A stretch of DNA of 64,000 bases, from the NCBI GenBank assembly GCA_902465155.1, contig CABQLY010000002.1, positions 102,076 through 166,075 on the forward strand. The letters run 5' to 3'. Origin of the DNA: an uncultured Oscillospiraceae bacterium (lineage in GTDB: Bacteria > Bacillota > Clostridia > Oscillospirales > Acutalibacteraceae). The position numbers and the translations under genes are program-made. Under the pieces are notes generated by a model. It saw only the letters and a list, made by a program, of their open reading frames with translations, was not told the DNA's origin and did not search any database. Positions 23,913 to 30,998 of the stretch are shown piece by piece. Position 1 is the first letter of the stretch. Each line of letters opens with the position of its first letter.

Positions 23913-24446
23913 ATGTCTGCAACACAGTATTTATTTGCCGGCTTTGGCGGGCAAGGAATTTTGTTTTCGGGCAAATTTTTGGCCTATAAAGGCCTTATGG
24001 CTGGAAAAAACGTTAGCTGGCTGCCCTCCTACGGGCCGGAAATGCGCGGCGGAACGGCCAGCTGCAGCGTTGTTTTAAGCGAAACGCCAATTGGCTCGCC
24101 CATTGTTAGTAATCCGGATGTTTTAATTGCCATGAATTTACCTTCGTTAGACCGGTACGAAAATAGCGTAGCCCCCGGCGGAACCATTTTTGTAGACAGC
24201 ACCTTGATTGAGCGTAAGGTGCAGCGGCAGGACGTTACGGTTTACTATGTACCCGCTACGCAAATGGCTTCCGACAACAATATGCCAACCCTGGCTAACA
24301 TGATCTTAATGGGCAAGGTTTTGGCCGTATTGGGCGAAAATGACCCCCAGCAAATTGAAAACGCCTTAAAAAAGGTGATTTCGGCAAAGCACAGTGATAT
24401 GTTAGGCGTGAACCTAACCGCCCTTGAAATGGGCGAAAAAGCCTAA
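23913..24446 (+). CDS. vorC: 2-oxoacid:ferredoxin oxidoreductase gamma subunit
   Basis: 177 aa. FAGFGGQGILFSGKFLAYKG near residue 8 and SYGPEMRGGTASCSVVLS near residue 38 are the defining gamma-domain motifs (CoA-binding domain in related enzymes). AAGGAGG precedes the start. It completes the delta-alpha-beta-gamma set seen in branched-chain 2-oxoacid oxidoreductases. Confidence 0.88.
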   Translation: MSATQYLFAGFGGQGILFSGKFLAYKGLMAGKNVSWLPSYGPEMRGGTASCSVVLSETPIGSPIVSNPDVLIAMNLPSLDRYENSVAPGGTIFVDSTLIERKVQRQDVTVYYVPATQMASDNNMPTLANMILMGKVLAVLGENDPQQIENALKKVISAKHSDMLGVNLTALEMGEKA

Positions 24447-24505
24447 AATAGTAATAATGCTAAAATGGTTAATTGCTTTTATTAAATTTAAAGGAGTGCG
24501 TTAAA

Positions 24506-25570
24506 ATGGAAATTTCGGTAACCAAAACAACCCACCCGGCCCAAAAACCGGCCAGCGACGCTTTGGGTTTTGGCAAATTTTTTACCGACCACATGTTTGT
24601 AATGGACTACACGCCGGAGAAAGGTTGGCACGATGCCCGCATTGTGCCGTTTGGCAACATTTCGTTACACCCGGCGGCCACAGTGCTGCACTACGGATCC
24701 GAGATTTTTGAGGGTTTAAAGGCTTACCGCCGAGCCGACGGCAAGGTACAGCTGTTTCGGCCAATAGAAAATATTCGTCGCATGAACAATTCGGCCGAGC
24801 GCCTTTGTTTGCCCCAAATTCCCGAGCAGGACGCGCTGCAGGTTTTAACTGAGTTTGTGCGTTTGGAGCAGGATTGGACGCCTTCGGCCCCCGGCACCTC
24901 GCTTTACATTCGCCCCTTTATGTTCGGGAACGACGAATCCTTAGGGGTACATTCGGTAAAGCACGCAACTTTTATGATTATTACTTCGCCGGTTGGCAGC
25001 TACTACGCCGAGGGCTTAAACCCGGTTAGAATTATGATAGAGGCTGAGGATGTTCGCGCGGTGCGCGGCGGTACGGGCTACGCCAAATGCGGTGGCAACT
25101 ACGCTGCCAGTAACCGTGCCGGCGAAAAGGCCGAGGAGCAAGGCTACTCTCAGGTTTTGTGGTTAGACGGCGTGGAGCGCAAATATATTGAAGAAGTTGG
25201 CGCCATGAATGTTATGTTCTTAATAAACAACGAGGTTGTTACGCCAATGCTTACCGGCTCAATTTTGCCGGGTATTACCCGCAAATCCTGCATTGAGGTG
25301 TTAAAAAACGCCGGCTACACGGTTTCCGAGCGCCTGCTTAGCGTAGATGAATTGGAGCAGGCCATGGATGACGGAAGCCTAAAAGAGGCCTGGGGCTGCG
25401 GTACGGCTGCTGTTGTTTCGCCCATAGGGGAGCTAAGCTACAAGGGCAAAAAATGCATTGTAAATGGCGGCAAAATTGGCAAGGTAACCCAAATGCTGTA
25501 CGATACTTTAACCGGTATTCAGTGGGGCAAAACGCCTGACCCCTACGGCTGGACCTACCCGTTAGATTAA
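24506..25570 (+). CDS. ilvE: Branched-chain-amino-acid aminotransferase
   Basis: About 354 aa, the longer class of fold-IV BCAT. GTGYAKCGGNYAASNRAG carries the pyridoxal-phosphate lysine (YAK). LDGVERKYIEEVGAMNVMF and ATVLHYGSEIFEGLKAYR are family hallmarks. ATG at 24506 with AAGGAG upstream is preferred over the frame start at 24473. It interconverts Val/Ile/Leu and their 2-oxoacids with 2-oxoglutarate/glutamate. Position at the end of a T-box-regulated operon, after an acyl-CoA synthetase and 2-oxoacid oxidoreductase, supports a biosynthetic role. Confidence 0.93.
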   Translation: MEISVTKTTHPAQKPASDALGFGKFFTDHMFVMDYTPEKGWHDARIVPFGNISLHPAATVLHYGSEIFEGLKAYRRADGKVQLFRPIENIRRMNNSAERLCLPQIPEQDALQVLTEFVRLEQDWTPSAPGTSLYIRPFMFGNDESLGVHSVKHATFMIITSPVGSYYAEGLNPVRIMIEAEDVRAVRGGTGYAKCGGNYAASNRAGEKAEEQGYSQVLWLDGVERKYIEEVGAMNVMFLINNEVVTPMLTGSILPGITRKSCIEVLKNAGYTVSERLLSVDELEQAMDDGSLKEAWGCGTAAVVSPIGELSYKGKKCIVNGGKIGKVTQMLYDTLTGIQWGKTPDPYGWTYPLD

Positions 25571-25585
25571 TTAAATTTGCAAAGT

Positions 25586-25627
25586 AAAAAGCCGGCTCTG
25601 TTTTTTAAAAAACAGGGTCGGCTTTTT
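25586..25627 (+). terminator. Intrinsic terminator after ilvE
   Basis: A long stem (AAAAAGCCGGCTCTGTTTTTT with AAAAAACAGGGTCGGCTTTTT, one mismatch) ending in a T-run; closes the Val/oxidoreductase operon. Confidence 0.88.
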
Positions 25628-25797
25628 ATGCAGCTGCTTTGGCGGTTTGTTTTGTTGTTGGCGGCCGGCACGGCGTATAGCGCCGGCTTAACGCGCTAAT
25701 TTTAGGGCTTGTTTTAAGCGCGCGCTCAAGGTTTTGTTTTTTCGGGTTAAAATTACAGTGCGTTTAATTACAAAGCAATTAAAAGGGGAAAGCGTAC

Positions 25798-26313
25798 TTA
25801 CAAAAGGCGCTTTAGCTTGGCGCGGTCGCACCCGGCGGCAAGCAGCGCGTACAAAATGCCGCTGCCAACAATTTGCACTACATTGCCCCAAATAGAAAGC
25901 ACCGGCGCTGCCCAGTTGCCGTAAATAACGGCCTCGGCAATATAGTAAACGCCAACGGTTACAACAAGGCAGGGCAGCAGGGCCAGCAAATTGCGCTTGC
26001 AAAGAATTTTTTGCCCCTTAGCGGTAAAAAAAAAGGCCATTGCCCCTTTTACAACAATGGTAAACGGCGCCCAAACAGCGCTGCCGCATAAAACATCGGC
26101 CAGGCCGCCGCCAATCATTGCGGCCGGCACGGCAAAGCCCGACGGCAAAAGCGAGGCTGCCAAAAAAATAAATGCATCCCCAAAATGCAGGTAGGCGGTG
26201 TTGCTGCCAATGGTAATGGGTACATGAAACAAATAGGCGGTAAAAACGGCAATAACGGCGGCAAACATGGCGGCCGTAACCAAATACTTTAAGGTTTTAC
26301 CTTTGGTTTGCAT
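25798..26313 (-). CDS. ECF transporter S component
   Basis: 171 aa, six hydrophobic segments, typical substrate-binding (S) subunit of energy-coupling-factor vitamin/metabolite importers. Motifs include the N-terminal helix AAMFAAVIAVFTAYLF and GDAFIFLAASLLPSGFAVPAAMIGGGLADVL. The longer frame reaches 26430, but ATG at 26313 follows a GTAGGA site and a structured leader. The ATPase and T subunits are not nearby, as for group II ECF systems that share a common module. Substrate is not identifiable from sequence. Confidence 0.82.
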   Translation of the reverse strand: MQTKGKTLKYLVTAAMFAAVIAVFTAYLFHVPITIGSNTAYLHFGDAFIFLAASLLPSGFAVPAAMIGGGLADVLCGSAVWAPFTIVVKGAMAFFFTAKGQKILCKRNLLALLPCLVVTVGVYYIAEAVIYGNWAAPVLSIWGNVVQIVGSGILYALLAAGCDRAKLKRLL

Positions 26314-26332
26314 AAACAATCCTACTTTCTTT

Positions 26333-26375
26333 AGGCAAGCGCTTGCTGCAAAACAGGCGCAGTTTTGGCTTGCCT
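26333..26375 (-). promoter_or_regulatory. Structured 5' leader hairpin of the ECF S-component gene
   Basis: On the minus strand an outer 8-bp stem (AGGCAAGC/GCTTGCCT) encloses a CAAAAC/GTTTTG stem, and a 12-base palindrome GCAAGCGCTTGC offers an alternative fold. It lies between the promoter and the start codon. It does not match a riboswitch class I can recognise. Confidence 0.5.
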
Positions 26376-26386
26376 TAGTTTTCTTT

Positions 26387-26414
26387 ATTATAACATTCAG
26401 CGGCCGTTTTGCAA
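26387..26414 (-). promoter_or_regulatory. Promoter of the ECF S-component gene
   Basis: Minus-strand TTGCAA (26409-26414) and TATAAT (26387-26392) are separated by 16 bp. Confidence 0.65.
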
Positions 26415-26505
26415 CCAAATTTTTGCACAAAACAGCAATTTTGTTTAAACTACCAATTTAGTAGGTTTTAAATTTAAAAAATTGTCCCAATTTATTGCAA
26501 AGCTC

Positions 26506-26534
26506 TTGTAATATAACAAATTTTCTGCTATAAT
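26506..26534 (+). promoter_or_regulatory. Promoter of the dockerin esterase gene
   Basis: TTGTAA at 26506-26511, 17-bp spacer, TATAAT at 26529-26534. Confidence 0.75.
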
Positions 26535-26594
26535 TAACACTGTATTAAAGCAAATTTGGCCGGGATATTTGGCCAATAATTTAGGGGGACTATA

Positions 26595-27893
26595 ATGAAA
26601 AAACTAATTTGCCTGTTAATTTCTGCGGTGCTGTTGGTTACGGCCGCCGTTTTGCCGGCCGCAGCAAACGGTGATGTAGATATTGATGTTTCAGACCTTG
26701 AAGGAGCGCAGGAAATGAAAACCTACAGCATTGCCGATTTGGCCGGTAAGTACAAAACTCAGGGCCGCGGCTCGGTTGAAAACGGCGCTTTAATGTTAAA
26801 CTGGAGCGCTGCGAGTTTAGAATTTAACGCGCACTGCACCGGGAATGTGGTGCTGGAATTTAATGTAAAAACAAACCACGCCGACGGCTGCTGGTTTTCG
26901 GTTTACATAAACGGGGTATTGCAGCCGCGCGAAACCTGCTACCTGCAGGGCACCGGCACCAAAAATGTAACCATTGCCGCCAATTTGCCCGAGGGCAATT
27001 ACAGCTTTAAGGTGGTTAAACAAAACGAGGCCGGGTACGCCACCGTTGGGGTAAATTCTATTCGCCTTAACGGCGAATTTCTTGCGCCGCCGGTGCAAAA
27101 GCAGCTGTACTTAGAATTTATTGGGGATTCTATTACCACCGGCATTGGTAATTTGGGCACGCCGGAGCAAGGTGGCAACGCCAACAGCTCTAAATGGCAG
27201 GACGCCACCAGCGGCTACGCCTTTTTAACGGCTAACGCCTTAAATGCCGATTATTCGTTGGTAGCGCAAATGGGCATTGGGGCCTCGGTAGGGTATCAGT
27301 CGCACATCATGTCCGACCTTTACCCCTACACCGCAAAGCTAAACGGCAACAGCGCCGCGTACAGCTTTGCGCGCCAGCCGGATGTGGTAGTGCTTGGCCT
27401 TGGCACGAACGATTTTAACACCTACCAAAGCAAGGGCTTAACGCTAACGCAGGTGCAGCAGGGCCTTGCAAAAACCCTGCAAATGGTGCGCGAAAAAAAC
27501 CCAAACGCCAAAATTGTTTGGATCTACAATATGATGACCGGCGGCTTGAACGAGCAAATTAAAACGGTGATTGCGCAGGCCGGCGGGGCCGAAAAAGGGT
27601 ATTATTCTGTTCAGCTTACCCGCGGGAACAGCGGTTGGAACGGCCACCCCTCGGCAGAACAGCACCGGGTTTTAGCCGGCGAGCTAACGGCGTTTTTAAA
27701 AAGCCAGGTTCTTACCAAAACCCCGGGCGACGCCGATGGGGACGGCAGCGTAACGCTAAAGGACGCCTACGAGGTTGCCCGTTTTGCCGCCGGGCAGGAT
27801 AGCGGCCTGCTTATTTGCAACGCCGACGCCTTTGCCGACGACCGCATTGATTTAAAAGACGCGGTTGAAATTGCGCGTAAGGTTTTAAATTAA
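26595..27893 (+). CDS. Secreted CE2-like SGNH esterase with C-terminal type I dockerin
   Basis: 432 aa. Signal peptide about residues 1-25 (LPAAANG). A beta-sandwich domain (about 45-165) precedes an SGNH hydrolase domain: FIGDSITTGIG near residue 177 (catalytic Ser), GLGTNDFN near 272 and GHPSAEQH near 352 (catalytic His). This jelly-roll plus SGNH order is that of carbohydrate esterase family 2 acetyl-xylan esterases. The C-terminal 55 residues form a dockerin with two calcium-loop repeats, GDADGDGSVTLKDAYEVARF and the more degenerate ADAFADDRIDLKDAVEIARK. It should dock to a cohesin scaffold and deacetylate plant glycans. No scaffoldin is in the window. Confidence 0.88.
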   Translation: MKKLICLLISAVLLVTAAVLPAAANGDVDIDVSDLEGAQEMKTYSIADLAGKYKTQGRGSVENGALMLNWSAASLEFNAHCTGNVVLEFNVKTNHADGCWFSVYINGVLQPRETCYLQGTGTKNVTIAANLPEGNYSFKVVKQNEAGYATVGVNSIRLNGEFLAPPVQKQLYLEFIGDSITTGIGNLGTPEQGGNANSSKWQDATSGYAFLTANALNADYSLVAQMGIGASVGYQSHIMSDLYPYTAKLNGNSAAYSFARQPDVVVLGLGTNDFNTYQSKGLTLTQVQQGLAKTLQMVREKNPNAKIVWIYNMMTGGLNEQIKTVIAQAGGAEKGYYSVQLTRGNSGWNGHPSAEQHRVLAGELTAFLKSQVLTKTPGDADGDGSVTLKDAYEVARFAAGQDSGLLICNADAFADDRIDLKDAVEIARKVLN

Positions 27894-27924
27894 GCGCTGC
27901 GGCTTGTTAAAATTAATATTACTC

Positions 27925-27953
27925 TTGCATTTTTGGCGCCGCTTTGGTATAAT
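27925..27953 (+). promoter_or_regulatory. Promoter of the dockerin-only gene
   Basis: TTGCAT at 27925-27930, 17-bp spacer, TATAAT at 27948-27953. Confidence 0.72.
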
Positions 27954-27995
27954 ATGAATATACTAAATTAATTTGCTGATTTTGGGGGTATTTTT

Positions 27996-28301
27996 ATGAA
28001 AAAAATATTATCCGTTATGCTTGCAGCCTTGCTGCTTTCGGCCGGTACGGCCTCGGTTGGCGCTATTGGGCAGGAGGTTGAAATTAATGTTGGCGAAATT
28101 TCGGAAGACGGCGTTATGAAGGGCGATATTAACAAAGACGGTACTGTTGATCTTAAAGACGCTTACCTTTTAGCCGTTGCCTGCGCCAAAAATGACGACA
28201 GCGTTTTAAAAGATTTTGACCGCGCCGATTGCAATAATGACAAGATTGTAGATTTAAAAGATGTTGTTTTTTTGGTAAAAGATTATTTAGCAAAAAAATA
28301 A
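27996..28301 (+). CDS. Small secreted dockerin-only protein
   Basis: 101 aa. Signal peptide about residues 1-23 (ASVGAIG), then a short acidic segment and a dockerin with repeats GDINKDGTVDLKDAYLLAVA and DCNNDKIVDLKDVVFLVKDY. No catalytic domain remains. It has its own promoter and terminator, so it is a monocistronic gene rather than the broken tail of the preceding esterase. It could occupy cohesins or bridge other components; function unknown. Confidence 0.82.
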   Translation: MKKILSVMLAALLLSAGTASVGAIGQEVEINVGEISEDGVMKGDINKDGTVDLKDAYLLAVACAKNDDSVLKDFDRADCNNDKIVDLKDVVFLVKDYLAKK

Positions 28302-28324
28302 AATTTGTTTTATAAAACAAATGC

Positions 28325-28350
28325 AAAACCGGGTTTTTACCCGGTTTTTT
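28325..28350 (+). terminator. Intrinsic terminator after the dockerin-only gene
   Basis: AAAACCGGGT (28325-28334), 4-base loop, ACCCGGTTTT (28339-28348) with further T; a strong hairpin. Confidence 0.9.
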
Positions 28351-28362
28351 GTTTGCCCGCCC

Positions 28363-28391
28363 TTTACAAGCCGCAAATTTGTTGCTATAAT
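28363..28391 (+). promoter_or_regulatory. Promoter of murC
   Basis: TTTACA at 28363-28368, 17-bp spacer, TATAAT at 28386-28391. Confidence 0.72.
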
Positions 28392-28453
28392 AGATTATAC
28401 TGTAAATAATTAGAACATACTATTTTTATAGCATTTTGAAAGAGGTTTTATTT

Positions 28454-29833
28454 ATGAAGCTTGTAAAACCGGGCGATGAGATATTAACAAAGGTAAAAAA
28501 GGTGCATTTTGTTGGCATTGGCGGCTCCGGAATGTGCCCGCTGGCCGAAATTTTGCACCAAAAGGGCTACCTTTTAACCGGGTCTGATAATAACGAAAGC
28601 GACCCGTTAAAGCGTATTCGCGCGCTGGGTATTCCGGTTACTATGGGTCAGCAGGCAAAAAATGTGCACGGGGCCGAGCTGGTGGTTTATTCTGCGGCCA
28701 TCTCGCAGGATAACCCTGAGCTGGTAGAGGCCAAACGGCTTAACATTCCAACCCTGGAGCGGTGCGACCTGCTGGGCATTATTACCCGCAAATTTAGCCA
28801 AATGATTGGCGTTTGCGGCACGCACGGTAAAACAACCACCAGCTCTATGATTACCCAGGTGCTGTACCTAAACAACTTAGACCCCACCGCCGTAATTGGC
28901 GGCAAGCTGCCGTTAATTAACGCAAACGGCCGCGCCGGCAATTCGGAGCTTATGGTTTGCGAATCCTGCGAATTTGTAGATACTTTTTTACACCTTTCGC
29001 CCGACACTGCCGTGCTGCTGAATATTGATAACGACCATTTAGATTATTTTAAAACCATTGAGAATTTAACCCTTTCTTTTCACAAATTTGTTAGCATGGC
29101 AACCAAAGTTTACTTTAACGGCGACGACCCCTTGTGCCACAAGGCGGCGGCCGGGGTAAACGGCACCGTTACTACCTTTGGTTTAAACCCAAGCAACCAT
29201 TACTGCGCAAAGGGGTTAGAAAAGGGGGAGCGCGGCCCGCGCTTTACCGTTTTTAAGGCCGGGCAGCCGTTAGGGCAGCTGGAGCTGGAAATTCCGGGCG
29301 AGCACAATGTTTACAACGCCTTGGCAGCCGTTGCCGTTTGCACCGATTTAGGCTTGCAATTTAACGAAATTAAAAAACCCTTAGAGTGCTTTACCGGGGC
29401 GGGCCGCCGGTTTGAGCGCTACGGCGAATTTAACGGCATTACCTTGGTGGACGATTACGCCCACCACCCAACCGAGCTGGAGGCCACCTTAACGGCGGCT
29501 AAAAACTTAAAGCACCAGCGGGTGGTTGCGGTTTTTCAGCCCTTTACCTTTTCCCGCACTGCGCTGCTAAAAAACGATTTTATTAAGGCCTTAAAAATTG
29601 CCGATGAGGTTATTTTAACCCCCATTATGGGCTCGCGCGAGGTTAACACCTACGGTATTAGCTCAAACGATTTAGCCGCCGGGCTGCCGCATTGCACAGT
29701 GGTAGAGGATTTTGACGGCGTAGTAGCCGCAATTGAAAAAATTGCCCGCCCGGGCGATTTGGTTATTACCATGGGCGGCGGCGACATTTACAAAGCCGCG
29801 CAAAAGTACGCCGCAAAGCACAAGGAGCAGTAA
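28454..29833 (+). CDS. murC: UDP-N-acetylmuramate--L-alanine ligase
   Basis: About 459 aa, full length for MurC. N-terminal GIGGSGMCPLAEILHQKG, ATP-binding GVCGTHGKTTTSSM near residue 120, DNDHLDYF near 194 and C-terminal DDYAHHPTELEATL near 338. It adds L-Ala to UDP-MurNAc in the cytoplasmic stage of peptidoglycan synthesis. ATG at 28454 with AAAGAGG upstream is preferred over TTG at 28436. The last five codons and the stop codon lie inside the first units of a 17-bp tandem repeat, so the C-terminus (AKHKEQ) may have been altered by repeat expansion. Confidence 0.95.
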   Translation: MKLVKPGDEILTKVKKVHFVGIGGSGMCPLAEILHQKGYLLTGSDNNESDPLKRIRALGIPVTMGQQAKNVHGAELVVYSAAISQDNPELVEAKRLNIPTLERCDLLGIITRKFSQMIGVCGTHGKTTTSSMITQVLYLNNLDPTAVIGGKLPLINANGRAGNSELMVCESCEFVDTFLHLSPDTAVLLNIDNDHLDYFKTIENLTLSFHKFVSMATKVYFNGDDPLCHKAAAGVNGTVTTFGLNPSNHYCAKGLEKGERGPRFTVFKAGQPLGQLELEIPGEHNVYNALAAVAVCTDLGLQFNEIKKPLECFTGAGRRFERYGEFNGITLVDDYAHHPTELEATLTAAKNLKHQRVVAVFQPFTFSRTALLKNDFIKALKIADEVILTPIMGSREVNTYGISSNDLAAGLPHCTVVEDFDGVVAAIEKIARPGDLVITMGGGDIYKAAQKYAAKHKEQ

Positions 29834-29999
29834 GGCGCAAGCCTCTGTAAAGAACGAGGCTTCGTAATGCACAAGGCACCGTAATGCACAAGGCTTCGTA
29901 ATGCACAAGGCTTCGTAATGCATAAGGCTCTGTAATGCATAAGGCTCTGTAATGCATAAGGCGCAGTAAAGTATAAGGCTCTGCAAAGCGCAGGGCTTC
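29813..29999. repeat. 17-bp tandem repeat, 11 units, starting inside the murC 3' end
   Basis: Eleven consecutive 17-bp units run without a gap from 29813 to 29999, followed by a degenerate twelfth. The best units (29881-29914) are identical copies of GTAATGCACAAGGCTTC; neighbours carry CATAAGGCTCT variants. Unit 1 is in the murC reading frame, and unit 2 supplies the murC stop codon (GTAA). The length is not a multiple of three, so all minus-strand frames are open and give spurious repetitive proteins. No spacers exist, so it is not a CRISPR array. Confidence 0.92.
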
Positions 30000-30060
30000 G
30001 CAATGCCCCGCGCCGCGTGGGGCAAACAGCTTTTAAGCAAATATCCCACAAGCATAGAAC

Positions 30061-30113
30061 CCCCCACCTAAGCATATAGTTTATTAAAAACTAATTGTTT
30101 GGGTGGGCTTTTT
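30061..30113 (+). terminator. Hairpin with T-run overlapping the deacetylase start region
   Basis: CCCACCTAA near 30064 pairs with TTGGGTGGG at 30099-30107 (one G-U), with an inner TAGTTT/AAACTA stem, followed by CTTTTT and immediately the ATG at 30114. It could terminate murC transcription or control translation, because the ribosome site (GGGTGGG) is in the 3' arm. Confidence 0.6.
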
Positions 30114-30875
30114 ATGAGGTGTATTATTATAACCCGGCGGCATTTACGCGTTGCACTTTCGGCAGTTTTGGCCGTTGGCTTGCTGTTTGTTGGCGTTTTT
30201 TCCTTTCAGGCGTACGCCGCGGGGGAACGCAAAATTCCTATTTATTGTGTAGATAAAGGCGAAAAAAAGGAAATTGCAATTTCGTTTGACGCTGCCTGGG
30301 GCAATGAGGATACCGAGCAGCTGATTGAAATTTTAGCAAAATACCAGGTAAAAGCAACCTTTTTTGTGGTGGGCGCTTGGGTAGATAAATACCCGCAATC
30401 GGTTCAACAATTGGCCGCCGCGGGGCACGATATTGGCAACCATTCAAACGCGCACCCGCACATGCCGCAGCTTTCTAAGGAAAAAATGGTAACCGAGCTG
30501 CAAAGCTGCAACGAAAAGGTTAAGGCCGTTACGGGTAACACGCCGCTTTTGTTCCGCGCCCCGTACGGCGATTATAACAATACAATGTGCGATACGGTTA
30601 AGGAGTGCGGTATGTATACCATTCAGTGGGATGTAGACTCGAAAGACTGGATGGAGGGCCACACGGCCGACAAAATTGTAAAGGATGTTTGCGGTAAGGT
30701 AAAGCCGGGCAGCATTGTGCTGTTTCACAACGCGGCGGTTCACACGCCGCAGGCCTTGCCTATTATTTTAGAAAAGCTGATTTCGGAGGGGTACAGCTTT
30801 ACCTTAATTAAAGATTTAATTTACAAAGAAAACTACAAAATAGACCACGCCGGCAAGCAAATTGCTTTAAGTTAG
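30114..30875 (+). CDS. Polysaccharide deacetylase (NodB domain), secreted
   Basis: About 253 aa. N-terminal signal/anchor about residues 8-35, then a NodB domain: SFDAAWGNEDTEQL near residue 60 (catalytic base Asp), the metal-binding block NHSNAHPHM near 110, and LFRAPYGDYN near 146. Closest by pattern to PdaA/PdaB-type deacetylases of sporulating Firmicutes, which act on peptidoglycan in spore cortex. The first metal motif is SFDAAWG instead of the usual TFDDGP, as in PdaB-like proteins. ATG at 30114 is preferred over TTG at 30099. Confidence 0.85.
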   Translation: MRCIIITRRHLRVALSAVLAVGLLFVGVFSFQAYAAGERKIPIYCVDKGEKKEIAISFDAAWGNEDTEQLIEILAKYQVKATFFVVGAWVDKYPQSVQQLAAAGHDIGNHSNAHPHMPQLSKEKMVTELQSCNEKVKAVTGNTPLLFRAPYGDYNNTMCDTVKECGMYTIQWDVDSKDWMEGHTADKIVKDVCGKVKPGSIVLFHNAAVHTPQALPIILEKLISEGYSFTLIKDLIYKENYKIDHAGKQIALS

Positions 30876-30932
30876 CTAAAAAATAAAAGGGCTGCAATTT
30901 TTGCGCCGGCTGTCACACATTTTTGCCTCTTT

Positions 30933-30941
30933 CATAAAATA
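30933..30941 (+). promoter_or_regulatory. Possible mother-cell (sigma-E/K-like) -10 element
   Basis: CATAAAATA fits CATAnnnTA of sigma-K/E promoters, with ACACA about 13 bases upstream as a possible -35. It precedes the Cys-rich coat-like gene by about 57 bp. Match is short, so only suggestive. Confidence 0.4.
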
Positions 30942-30998
30942 GGGTAGGTCGGCAAAGTGCAACGCCTTGCCGGGCAATTTTAAAGGAGGAAAATGTGT

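Noticed and set aside
29813..29999. CRISPR array
   Set aside because: Units are directly joined 17-mers without spacers, and no cas genes are present.
29672..30075. Three overlapping minus-strand reading frames with repetitive proteins (ALRSLVHYEALCIT-like)
   Set aside because: They are produced by the 17-bp tandem repeat, which leaves all frames open; no ribosome site or promoter is seen.
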